Below, piece by piece: positions 1-8,113 of a stretch of 64,000 nt of DNA. The notes beneath the pieces were generated by a model, which saw only the letters and a list, made by a program, of their open reading frames with translations, was not told the DNA's origin and ran no database searches. The stretch covers positions 186,001 through 250,000 of the forward strand of contig JAUIHP010000003.1 in assembly GCA_030431975.1 (NCBI GenBank), written 5' to 3'. The number at the start of each line of letters is the position of its first letter. Position 1 is the first letter of the stretch. This DNA is from a bacterium (lineage in GTDB: Bacteria > Eisenbacteria > RBG-16-71-46 > CAIMUX01). Made by a program: the position numbers and the translations under genes.

Positions 1-238
1 AGTTGCAGTGGCCGCAACCCATGGTTCCGGAAAGCTCGATCTCTCGACCTGCAGGAAGGATCTGGGCTGCCTGATCCGCAACCTTCCCGGTCACTTCAGC
101 AGCCTTGTTCGTTGCGTGCTCCATCGTCTCTTCGGCGGACTTGGCCGCGTCCTGGGCGGCGGTCTTCGCATCGGACTGGGTCTCGCCCGAACAGGCGATG
201 AGTCCCAGAGCCAGCCCCGCCAACAAGATTGTCTTCAT
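1..238 (-). CDS. small lipoprotein, cut by the window edge
   Basis: Only the first 79 codons are present; the gene runs off the left edge. The N-terminus is a short lipoprotein signal (MKTILLAGLALGLIAC, lipobox LIAC), so the mature protein should be lipid-anchored in an envelope membrane. An Ala/Lys/Glu-rich linker of about 45 residues follows, probably helical (AKTAAQDAAKSAEE and similar). A conserved-looking beta segment then ends in GCGHCN just before the edge. The Cys-X-X-Cys/His cluster suggests a small metal- or redox-active domain, but too little is visible to name a family. The ribosome site is GGGAGAAGACC just before the ATG. Reading frame and signal are clear; function is unknown. 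Confidence 0.75.
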   Translation of the reverse strand, partial: MKTILLAGLALGLIACSGETQSDAKTAAQDAAKSAEETMEHATNKAAEVTGKVADQAAQILPAGREIELSGTMGCGHCN

Positions 239-444
239 GGTCTTCTCCCGACTGGCCTGATGAGGCCGGGTGGTTTCAATCACGCCCGCCCGTCAGTGTG
301 ACGGCAGGGGCGGGCAAGGGCAAGTCCGTGGGTAACGGAAACCTCGTATTGTCCGAATGCCCCGGCCGACCGATTGTATTACCGGTCCGAGAAAAGAGCC
401 GCCACACAATGGAGTGTCCGGCCTCGGGGTGGGAGGTACTGGCG

Positions 445-555
445 ATGTTGGCGAAAGCAAAGACCTTTCGGGAGAACATGAGCAAGCTGGAAACGGCGAC
501 GTTCGTGCTCTTCCTGGCCACGGGTTTGGCCCTGCTCGCCTGGTGGGTCAACTAG
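445..555 (+). CDS. possible 36-residue single-span membrane peptide
   Basis: A short frame starts at an ATG preceded by GGGAGG at about 8 bases. It encodes a basic segment (KAKTFRENMSK) followed by one hydrophobic stretch (FVLFLATGLALLAWWV). A second in-frame ATG at 478 would leave just the membrane span. It lies alone between two minus-strand genes, so it would need its own promoter. The Shine-Dalgarno match and the transmembrane segment are the only support; it could be chance. Confidence 0.3.
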   Translation: MLAKAKTFRENMSKLETATFVLFLATGLALLAWWVN

Positions 556-575
556 ATCCACCTTGAAGATTTAGA

Positions 576-1334
576 CTAGAGGCCCAGGGACAGGGCCGTT
601 CGATAGCTCCAGTCGGTCTCTTCGACGCCGGCGGGGGGACGGGCATCGTGTTCGACCGAGCCACGCAGCACGAGTTCCAGCGATCCGACGATGCCCAGCC
701 GCAGGGTGGCCTGACTCGTAGCTCGAGAGTCTTCGAAGTCGCTCCAAAGCGGTTGGTAAAAGGCGACGACGTCGGCCGAGAGGTTCTCGGTCAGGTCGCC
801 GGCGCAGGTCACGAAGACAGATAGCCGTTGATTGTCGGACGTGCCGCCGGCGCCGATCTCGTCGTCCTCGATTTCTTCTCTCTCGAACATGTGTGCCGCG
901 CCCAATGAGAGCGCCCAGTCTTCGGCGTCGATGACGTCGACCCGAGCTCCGGCGCCAAGCAATCTGCGAAGTCGCAGTCGCTGGAACGGGTTCTCCTGCA
1001 CCTGGGCGAAGAGAAGGCTGGCCAGCCACGTCTGGAAATCGTAGTTGTGCCGCAAGTGAAGCATCGACGACTCGGCCGTCTTCTTTTCGTCGGACTCACT
1101 GCGGGTGGCAGCGCCCAGGGCGCGCACTCGCTGCCTCTCTCCCTGCCACTGGACCTGGGCGCCTGCTCCGAAAGTCAGGACGTCGGTGTTGCCGCCGCTT
1201 TGGGCAAAGCGGACCTCGAGTTCACCACTCCAACCGGACTCATCTTCGTCAAAGCCCCGAAGGGTGTTCACGATCTGAGCGTCGGCCGAGCCCGAGCCCA
1301 GCACGACGAGGACAAAGATGAGTATCCACTTCAT
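576..1334 (-). CDS. DUF481-type outer-membrane beta-barrel protein
   Basis: A 252-residue protein with a cleavable signal peptide (MKWILIFVLVVLGSGSADA) and then alternating amphipathic strands. The early segment with QSGGNTD and repeated aromatic/arginine strand ends fit the DUF481 'salt-induced outer membrane protein' family, barrels of 200-300 residues with unclear transport or structural roles. The protein ends ...RTALSLGL, a typical last-strand pattern. The start was chosen at 1334 because GGGGAT precedes it and the signal peptide begins there; upstream in-frame codons read as non-protein. It is transcribed away from the kinase gene at 1486. Family assignment rests on the overall pattern, not on catalytic residues. 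Confidence 0.75.
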   Translation of the reverse strand: MKWILIFVLVVLGSGSADAQIVNTLRGFDEDESGWSGELEVRFAQSGGNTDVLTFGAGAQVQWQGERQRVRALGAATRSESDEKKTAESSMLHLRHNYDFQTWLASLLFAQVQENPFQRLRLRRLLGAGARVDVIDAEDWALSLGAAHMFEREEIEDDEIGAGGTSDNQRLSVFVTCAGDLTENLSADVVAFYQPLWSDFEDSRATSQATLRLGIVGSLELVLRGSVEHDARPPAGVEETDWSYRTALSLGL

Positions 1335-1485
1335 GTTGATCCCCACCAGTGGCCATTCGTGCGCCACCCGACCGATCGTTGAATCCTGATGCACGCGCGG
1401 ATTGTAGTCAGTCCTTCCTCCAAGTTCCACCCAGAGAGAAGACCTGTTCTAGCCGTGCCCTACAGACGCTGATAAGCTTCCCCGG

Positions 1486-2217
1486 ATGGCAAAGACACAT
1501 CTGGATTCTTACGATTTGGCCCCGGGCCGCACTCTGGCCGGGAAGTACGAAGTCGTTTCCCGGCTCGGTTCCGGCTATGAAGGCGAGGTCTACCTCCTCG
1601 TCGAGATCGAGACGGGAATTCCTCGGGCCGCCAAGTTCTTCTTTCCGCAGCGAAATCCGAAGAACAAAACCCTGCGCGACTACGCCCGCAAGATGCACAG
1701 CCTCAAAGACTGTCCCATCCTCATCCAGTACGTGACGCCGGAAACGGTCAAGCTGCGTGGGGAGAAGGTCTCGTTCCTGGTATCGGAGTACGTCGAGGGC
1801 AGTCTCCTGACCGACCTGCTGAAACGGCAACGCGGGAAGAGGCTCACTCCGTTTCAAGGACTGCATCTGCTCCACTCCCTGGCTAAAGGAATGGAAGCGA
1901 TCCACGATGCCGGCGACTACCACGGCGACCTTCACGTGGAGAACATCATCGTCGAGCGATTCGGACTCCGCTTCGATCTGAAGCTCTTTGATCTCTATCT
2001 TTGGAGCGGTCCGCGCCCCGAGAACATCTTCACCGACGTCGTCGACATGATCGGGATCTTCCACGAGTCTCTGGGTGGGAGAAAGCAGTACGCCCAGCAT
2101 CCGCAGGCGGTCAAGGACATCTGCTGCGGCCTGAAGCACAGCCTCATCCGCAAGAAGTATCGGACAGCGGGGCAGCTGCGACAGTATCTCGAACAGGTCG
2201 ATTGGGAGTCCTCGTGA
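1486..2217 (+). CDS. Ser/Thr protein kinase-like protein
   Basis: A 243-residue soluble protein that is almost all kinase domain. Visible motifs are a glycine loop (GSGYEGEV, about residue 28), the ATP-binding lysine in RAAKFF, a catalytic loop HGDLHVENI where the usual HRD is HGD, and a metal-binding Asp in LFDLYL in place of DFG. The retained Lys, Asp, Asn and second Asp suggest activity, but the activation segment is short. It has no membrane segment or sensor domain. Its stop overlaps the start of the PP2C phosphatase (GTGA), so both should be made together. The pair probably forms a phosphorylation/dephosphorylation switch on an unknown substrate (inference). No clear Shine-Dalgarno precedes the ATG. 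Confidence 0.8.
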   Translation: MAKTHLDSYDLAPGRTLAGKYEVVSRLGSGYEGEVYLLVEIETGIPRAAKFFFPQRNPKNKTLRDYARKMHSLKDCPILIQYVTPETVKLRGEKVSFLVSEYVEGSLLTDLLKRQRGKRLTPFQGLHLLHSLAKGMEAIHDAGDYHGDLHVENIIVERFGLRFDLKLFDLYLWSGPRPENIFTDVVDMIGIFHESLGGRKQYAQHPQAVKDICCGLKHSLIRKKYRTAGQLRQYLEQVDWESS

Positions 2218-3038
2218 CCTCGTCTTCCGCCAAGGCTCTGGCTGCGTTGACGGACGTGACTCCGCGCGTCGAGAGCTTTATTCGCGGTTCCGCTGCCGTC
2301 TTCACCTGCATTGCTCCGGATGGGCGCGAGCAGAATCAGGATGCCGTCGACCTGGTGGCACGGCCCAATGAGGAAGGTGTCCTCATCGTTTGTGACGGGG
2401 CCGGTGGACTGCCGGGCGGGCAGTCCGCTTCCGAAACGGTGGTTCGCTCGATTCGCGAGTCGGTCCAGAACTGGGACCTGGAGATTCGCTCAGCCGTCCT
2501 CTCCGGTATCGACGAGGCCAACGCGGCCATCCAGAAGGACGGGTCCGGCGGAGGAAGCACTTTGGCCGCCGTCCAGGTCCGTGAGAACGTGATCCGGACC
2601 TATCACGTCGGGGACTCCACGATCCTCATCGTGGGGCAGCGTGGTCGAATCAAGGCACAGACGAGAGACCACTCACCGACGGCGTATGCGGTCGAGTCCG
2701 GCTACCTCGACGAAGCCGACGCGATTCATCACGAGGAACGGCACCTCGTTTCCAACCTCGTCGGATGCGCGCCGATGAGCATCGAGGTGGGGCCACGTTA
2801 CACGCTGGCCGCCTACGACACGGTGGTGCTGGGTTCGGACGGTTTGTTCGACAACGTCTATCTGGAAGAGATCGCGGAGATTGTTCGGAAGGGGCCGATC
2901 GGTCGTTGCGCAGAAACGCTGGCTGCGCTCGCTCTCCAGCGAATTCTGCATCCCGAAGCGGGAAACCCGAGCAAACTCGATGACGTGACGTTCATCATCT
3001 ACCGGCAACGCCGCACCCGACCGAAGGCCTCCGCGTAG
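2214..3038 (+). CDS. PP2C-family Ser/Thr phosphatase
   Basis: A 274-residue metal-dependent phosphatase. Signature motifs appear in order: REQNQDAV, the metal-binding VCDGAGGLPGG (the family usually has DGMGG), GGGSTLAAV, HVGDST, and near the C-terminus GSDGLFDN and LDDVTFI. The open frame extends upstream to 2001 but only inside the kinase gene. The start is placed at the GTG at 2214, which shares bases with the kinase stop and has GGGAG ten bases before it. Translational coupling to the kinase implies they oppose each other. There is no signal peptide or membrane segment, so it is cytoplasmic. The next gene is convergent. Confidence 0.88.
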   Translation: MTSSSAKALAALTDVTPRVESFIRGSAAVFTCIAPDGREQNQDAVDLVARPNEEGVLIVCDGAGGLPGGQSASETVVRSIRESVQNWDLEIRSAVLSGIDEANAAIQKDGSGGGSTLAAVQVRENVIRTYHVGDSTILIVGQRGRIKAQTRDHSPTAYAVESGYLDEADAIHHEERHLVSNLVGCAPMSIEVGPRYTLAAYDTVVLGSDGLFDNVYLEEIAEIVRKGPIGRCAETLAALALQRILHPEAGNPSKLDDVTFIIYRQRRTRPKASA

Positions 3039-3137
3039 CGTCCGGTGACGGGGCCGTTGCCCAACTTTGGTGGCCAGGCGCTTTTCCGCCAGTCGGCAGC
3101 TGGGCTTCGTGGGTTGAGCCCGCCGCGGCTCCGGGTT

Positions 3138-4280
3138 TCAGTTTCGATCTCTCGGAAGTGTCCGGCCTTCGAGCAGCGCCTCGTGTGCTAGGAGCGCGTG
3201 CGCCCCGACCATCGCGGCGTGCACCAACTCGTGCATCGACGGCTCGGCGCTCGGCATGCGGAAATATCCTTCCGGCTCTTGTGACCCGAGCAGGAAACGC
3301 ATTCCCCGTGCGTATTCCGAAGTGTGGGTCAGCCCTGCCACCTGCAGTGAGTTCAGGAGTTCGGCGCAAAGGTCGGCGTTCGGTTTCTGCTCTGCAAAGA
3401 AGGCCGTCCAAAAGGGAAGAACGCGATCTGCGTACGCTTTCTCTTTCGGCGTTAGCTCCATGCTGCGAAGTCCGTAGTCGCTGAAGCCGTAGATCTCGTG
3501 GGTCAGGATGTAGACGGCAATCTGCGACATGCTCGTTTCGGGGGGCTCGGTACCGAGCATCCCATCCGCGCGCAATTCATTCACGGTCGGACCGATCTCG
3601 AAGCCGAGGTCGTGAATCAGCCAGGCTAGGGCGATACGCAACCCGACCGGGCGATTGGGAGCGGTGTCGATTCCGGCCTGGATGAATTCGGGAAGCGCAG
3701 CTTCCAGTTTGGGCGCCGCGAACTCTGTCCCACGGGCCGCGTTCATGACGATGAGAAGATCCCCGATGTATTTCTTGATCGGGGCGGGACGCAGCGCGTC
3801 GACAAGTGCGCGGCCATCGTTCAGCAACTCCAGTCGCTGCCGGGTTTCCGAGAGGAACTCCGCCTTGGCCGCTGCATCGGTTTCGAACAGATAGAGCAGA
3901 TACCAGGTCCGGAGTTCGAGTGCGTAGTCCCGAAACTCGTCCAGACCGTCGCGAGTTGGATGGAATCGGTGCTGCGACATCCACTCCGTGACCCGGCTCA
4001 AAGCGGCGCGGGTCGTGTTCAGGTCCGGGCCGGTCGGTCCTGCCGGACTCGCCGAGTTGGCATCGGAGGGCTCGGACCGGGAGGAGTGGAGCTGCTCCTG
4101 ACCGGAAGCGCTTGAAGGTTCCGGCGTCGACCTACTTTCCGTTTCCGGATCCCCACAGCTGGACGAACCCACCAGGAGTAGGCCAAGGAAGAACGCCCGA
4201 AGCTGGTGACATCGAGAGTTCCGCCAGCGCTGAGATATCGGATCGACGTGTCGGAGACTCCGAAAAAACAAGACCTGCAT
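3138..4280 (-). CDS. hypothetical lipoprotein-like protein
   Basis: About 380 residues. The N-terminus has a basic stretch and then a hydrophobic segment (LRAFFLGLLLVGSSSCG) that could be a lipoprotein signal with a weak lipobox. A Ser/Pro-rich linker of about 50 residues follows. The rest is predicted mostly helical, with conserved-looking tracts such as TWYLLYLFETD, ALAWLIHDLGFEIGP, VYILTHEIYGFSDYG and EPEGYFRMP. I do not recognise a catalytic signature. The start is uncertain: the chosen ATG lacks a good ribosome site, and the frame stays open to 4574, where it would overlap the promoter of the divergent propeller gene. Confidence 0.65.
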   Translation of the reverse strand: MQVLFFRSLRHVDPISQRWRNSRCHQLRAFFLGLLLVGSSSCGDPETESRSTPEPSSASGQEQLHSSRSEPSDANSASPAGPTGPDLNTTRAALSRVTEWMSQHRFHPTRDGLDEFRDYALELRTWYLLYLFETDAAAKAEFLSETRQRLELLNDGRALVDALRPAPIKKYIGDLLIVMNAARGTEFAAPKLEAALPEFIQAGIDTAPNRPVGLRIALAWLIHDLGFEIGPTVNELRADGMLGTEPPETSMSQIAVYILTHEIYGFSDYGLRSMELTPKEKAYADRVLPFWTAFFAEQKPNADLCAELLNSLQVAGLTHTSEYARGMRFLLGSQEPEGYFRMPSAEPSMHELVHAAMVGAHALLAHEALLEGRTLPRDRN

Positions 4281-4455
4281 GGTCGGGAATGATCCGGGAA
4301 TTCGGAGAATCGGGCAACCGGTTTCGGGAACCACGGACACCCCGGAGCTGTGTTTGGATGGGGGATCGACTAGACTTCTCGTTTGATCGTCGCCGACGGC
4401 GATGCCGGGTCGCTTCTCGGTAACGCCCGACGGAGCCGCGAAGAAGGGAGTACTC

Positions 4456-5598
4456 GTGAACCGTTTGGCTATTTCTCTTTCCATCGCGCTGGTCGTGGGT
4501 GCCGGATCCGCTGAGGCGGGTGCCGGGGGCGCCAAGGAAACCGGTGAAGAAGAACTCCAGTTCCTCACGCGCACGCGGCAGCTCTCCTACGAGGGGTTGC
4601 GTGCTGGTGAGGGTTACTACTCGCCCGACGGAACGAAAATGGTGTTCCAGAGTGAGCGGGATCCGAAGAATCCGTTCTACCAGATCTTCGAACTCGATCT
4701 GACCACGGGAGAAACGCGGCAGGTCTCACCGGGACAGGGGAAGACAACGTGTGCCTTCATTCGTCCCGGGAGCGGTGACATCGTCTTCGCCTCGACTCAT
4801 CACGATCCAAAGTCCGAGCAGTATCAGAAGGAAGAACTCGAGTTCCGCGCCAGCGGGAAAGAGCGTCGCTACTCGTGGGACTACGATCCGGAGATGGAAC
4901 TCTACGTCGAGAACCACGAGACCGGAGAGCTGACCCGGCTCACCCATGCCAAAGGTTACGATGCGGAAGCCAGCTACTCACCGGATGGCGAGTGGATCGT
5001 CTTCTCCTCCAATCACCACGCCTACGCATCGGATCTCTCCGAACATCTGAAGAAGAAGTTGGAAATCGATCCTTCCTACTTCCTCGACCTCTACCGAGTG
5101 CGGGCGGACGGGACGGATCTGGAGCGGCTGACGGTCGTTCCCGGGTACGACGGAGGGCCGTTCTTCTCCTTCGACGGGAAGCACATTGTCTGGCGCCGCT
5201 TCGACGAGGAAGGACTGACCGCCGAAGTCTGGTTGGCCAATGCCGATGGAAGTGAGGCCCGCGCCGTCACGTCATTCGGAGCCATGAGCTGGGCTCCGTA
5301 CGTCCATCCTTCCGGGGACTACATCATTTTCACGTCGAACAAACTGGGCTTCGCCAACTTCGAACTCTTTATCGTCGACGTCGAGGGCACGAAAGAGCCG
5401 GTTCGAGTGACCTACACCGACGGGTTCGACGGCCTCCCCGTCCCGACTCCGGACGGCAACGGGATGACCTGGACGACGAATCGTCGCGGGTCGTCGCAGC
5501 TGTTCACGGCGAAGTGGAACCATGCCAATGCGCTCAAAGCCCTGAACGAGGCACCGGCGCGCCAGGAACTGCCCAAGAAAGAGAGTTCTTCGAAGTGA
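4456..5598 (+). CDS. secreted PD40/TolB-type beta-propeller protein
   Basis: A 380-residue exported protein. The start is the GTG at 4456, with AAGGGAG six bases upstream, giving a clean signal peptide that ends at SAEA. The body contains at least six PD40 (WD40-like) blades, visible as YSPDGTKMVF, YSPDGEWIVF, FSFDGKHIVW, HPSGDYIIF and PTPDGNGMTW, each followed by a strand and a turn. Such propellers bind proteins or peptides; TolB and the propeller of DPP-type peptidases are relatives. Its stop codon overlaps the start of the next gene, an M28 peptidase (GTGA), so a role in recognising or presenting the peptidase's substrate is plausible (inference). Confidence 0.82.
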   Translation: MNRLAISLSIALVVGAGSAEAGAGGAKETGEEELQFLTRTRQLSYEGLRAGEGYYSPDGTKMVFQSERDPKNPFYQIFELDLTTGETRQVSPGQGKTTCAFIRPGSGDIVFASTHHDPKSEQYQKEELEFRASGKERRYSWDYDPEMELYVENHETGELTRLTHAKGYDAEASYSPDGEWIVFSSNHHAYASDLSEHLKKKLEIDPSYFLDLYRVRADGTDLERLTVVPGYDGGPFFSFDGKHIVWRRFDEEGLTAEVWLANADGSEARAVTSFGAMSWAPYVHPSGDYIIFTSNKLGFANFELFIVDVEGTKEPVRVTYTDGFDGLPVPTPDGNGMTWTTNRRGSSQLFTAKWNHANALKALNEAPARQELPKKESSSK

Positions 5599-7433
5599 TT
5601 CAACGTACCGGTACGTCACCTGCTCTTCGCGTCCTCCCTGCGACCGTGGTTGCAGTCGCACTCGTATCCCTGATTCCGGGAACGGTCCCCGCGTCGGTGG
5701 AACAAATCACGACCGACGTCGAGACGTTGGCCGCCGATCAGATGGAAGGGCGACTCACCGGCGAAAAGGGCGCTGAGGCAGCGGTCGCCTACATCGAGTC
5801 GCAGCTCGAAAAGATGGGAGCCGTTCCGATGCCGGGCGAAAAGGAGTTCCGCCAGGCCTTCGAGTTCACGGCGGGTTCCAAGGATGTGGGAACGAAACTC
5901 TACTTCCGTGCCGGCGGAGAGGACGGAGTCCTGGAGGATCGTACCGATGTCCAGGCGCTGTCCTTCTCCGATTCCCGCGCCGTCGACGGAGACGTCGTTT
6001 TCGCGGGCTACGGCCTGAAACTTCCACAGGACTCGGAGTTTCCCTACGACAGCTACGCCGGACTCGATGTCGAAGGAAAGATCGTGGTGGTTCTACGCTA
6101 CTTTCCTGGAGAGGTCGACCGTGACACTCGTGCCCTTTTGGCCCGCTACAGCGGCCTTCGCTACAAAGCTCTGCTCGCGCGCGAAGCGGGTGCGGCCGCA
6201 CTACTGATCGTGACCGGACCGAACTCTCCGAATGCGGGAGAGGTCATCCCGATGCAGTTCGACACTGCCCTCTCCGGTTCCGGGATCGTGGCCGCGAGTC
6301 TGAATCTCGATTCCGCAGAGATGCTCCTGAAGAAGGCCGGGGTCGAGGAGTCGCTGAAGGACCTGCAAACCAAGATGGATACAGGCAACCCGCACGTCAC
6401 GGGCTTTCCGCTGGAAGGTGTGGCCGCTCGCCTCGATGTCAAGGTCGAACGGGAACGCCGGACGGGGCTCAATGTACTCGGCTATCTGCCGGCAACGGAT
6501 GGCGGCGTCAACGATGGGATCATCACGCTGGGCGCCCATTACGATCACCTCGGCCACGGATCCGGCGGAAACTCTCTGGCCGGCGCAGATGAGAAGGGCC
6601 AGGTGCACAACGGGGCAGACGACAACGCATCCGGCGTCTCTGCGGTTCTCGAAGTCGGAAGAGCCCTTGCAAAGGCGGAACGTCGCCGTCCCGTCCTCAT
6701 GGGTTTTTGGGGAGGCGAGGAACTGGGGCTGCTGGGTTCCACCGACTTCGTCGCCGGGATGGAAGACTTGTCTCCCGGTGTCGGCGCGTATCTCAACTTC
6801 GACATGGTCGGTCGGCTTCGCGAAGACAAGCTGACGATTCAGGCCGTGGGGAGCAGTGACCGCTGGGCCAGCCTCATCGAGCAGGCCAACGTCGTACATG
6901 GGTTCGATGTCTATCCGCAGCAGGACCCCTATCTACCGACGGACTCTCAGGCTTTCTATCTGGAAGGCGTACCCACCCTCAACTTCTTCACCGGTAGCCA
7001 CGAGGACTACCATCGTCCCAGTGACGATGTGGAGAAGGTAAACATGGAGGGGATCGACCAGATCAGTCGAATGGCGACCCTCATGGTCCGGAAGCTCATG
7101 AAGGACGAGAGCCTGCCAACCTATCAGCAGGTGGAGCGCGGGAAGGAAGAGGGCGGGGGACGTGACTCGATGCGCGCGTTCACGGGCACCATTCCGGACT
7201 ACACGGCGGAAGTGGAGGGACTTCTACTTTCGGGTGTCGTCGGTGGCGGCCCGGCCGAAGAAGCCGGCCTGCAGGGAGGCGACGTCATCGTCGAGTTTGG
7301 TGGTCAGGCCATCACCAACATCTATGACTACACCTATGCGCTCGATGCGGTGAAGGTGAATGAGCCGGTGCAGGTCATCCTCGTTCGAGAGGGCGAACGG
7401 ATGGAGTTGACCCTGACGCCTCGGGCTCGGTAG
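5595..7433 (+). CDS. secreted M28 zinc aminopeptidase with PA and PDZ domains
   Basis: 612 residues. A signal peptide is followed by a protease-associated (PA) region (about 130-230: VVFAGYGL, GLDVEGKIVVVLRYFPG, AGAAALLIV). The M28 core carries the expected zinc ligands and catalytic acid: GAHYDHLGHG (about 312), NGADDNASG, GGEELGLLGS, NFDMVGR and the final His region HEDYHRPSDD (about 470). A C-terminal PDZ domain (about 545-612: GPAEEAGLQGGDVIVEFGG) completes it. The start is the GTG overlapping the stop of the propeller gene; an upstream ATG in the same frame lies inside that gene and was rejected. M28 enzymes release N-terminal residues from peptides; this one should act in the periplasm or outside the cell. 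Confidence 0.93.
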   Translation: MIQRTGTSPALRVLPATVVAVALVSLIPGTVPASVEQITTDVETLAADQMEGRLTGEKGAEAAVAYIESQLEKMGAVPMPGEKEFRQAFEFTAGSKDVGTKLYFRAGGEDGVLEDRTDVQALSFSDSRAVDGDVVFAGYGLKLPQDSEFPYDSYAGLDVEGKIVVVLRYFPGEVDRDTRALLARYSGLRYKALLAREAGAAALLIVTGPNSPNAGEVIPMQFDTALSGSGIVAASLNLDSAEMLLKKAGVEESLKDLQTKMDTGNPHVTGFPLEGVAARLDVKVERERRTGLNVLGYLPATDGGVNDGIITLGAHYDHLGHGSGGNSLAGADEKGQVHNGADDNASGVSAVLEVGRALAKAERRRPVLMGFWGGEELGLLGSTDFVAGMEDLSPGVGAYLNFDMVGRLREDKLTIQAVGSSDRWASLIEQANVVHGFDVYPQQDPYLPTDSQAFYLEGVPTLNFFTGSHEDYHRPSDDVEKVNMEGIDQISRMATLMVRKLMKDESLPTYQQVERGKEEGGGRDSMRAFTGTIPDYTAEVEGLLLSGVVGGGPAEEAGLQGGDVIVEFGGQAITNIYDYTYALDAVKVNEPVQVILVREGERMELTLTPRAR

Positions 7434-7512
7434 TAGGCCCGGTCACCGGCCGATTGGGATGCACCGCCCGCGACCGTCCGGAAGACTGCGGGTCAAAGAC
7501 GTTTTGTGCGGG

Positions 7513-7935
7513 TCAGAAAAGTTTGAGGTGATACGACATGCTGCCGGTGTCTCGCGGATCGAGCCATCCCAGCAGTGTCGAGTGCTCGATCTTGCAGTAA
7601 CGCGTGAGCGGCTTGCCCGGAGGCTGCGCGTCGTTCGGAGCGAGCTCGACCTTCACAACCAGGTCACCGCCGCGCCCACGAGCCGAGAGCGAGAGAATCT
7701 GCAGCTGCTGCGCTTCGTTGAGGAGACGGACCTTCTCCGGCTCGGAGATGTCCGACCTCGCCAGTTGATATCTCTGGTACTCCATCGAGTAGTACGAAGC
7801 GAGGACGTCGCGACCCTCGTCGGACAGAGACGTTCGGGCCGAATAGGTTCGGAATCCGAGGAATGCCAAACCAATCAGGACGATGATGAGGGCCGGGACT
7901 CCACGGATCTGGATGCTGGGCTCGTCGTGACTCAT
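7513..7935 (-). CDS. single-span membrane protein of unknown function
   Basis: 140 residues. A short cytoplasmic N-terminus is followed by one membrane span (VPALIIVLIGLAFLGF) and a charged, helical external part (SDEGRDVLASYYSMEYQRYQLAR), then a beta-like C-terminus (LVVKVELAPN). The start at 7935 was chosen because AAGGAAAG precedes the ATG; the longer frame to 7977 adds only non-conserved basic residues and overlaps the divergent gene's upstream region. I do not recognise the family. It is convergent with the M28 peptidase and divergent from the UPF0489 lipoprotein. Confidence 0.65.
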   Translation of the reverse strand: MSHDEPSIQIRGVPALIIVLIGLAFLGFRTYSARTSLSDEGRDVLASYYSMEYQRYQLARSDISEPEKVRLLNEAQQLQILSLSARGRGGDLVVKVELAPNDAQPPGKPLTRYCKIEHSTLLGWLDPRDTGSMSYHLKLF

Positions 7936-8113
7936 TCGTCTTTCCTTCTTGGCGACTGGGTTGGCAGCTCGGCCCACGCCTCCACAGATCGACCGTTCGG
8001 GCGTCTTCCTTTATCTTTGCCCTCGTCGGCAGGCACTCCAGCCAGGGAGGTTCGGGATTCGCGTAACTTGTTTCCGGTGCGGGTTGCGAAAGGCGGGTTC
8101 GGCAACCTTCGGA

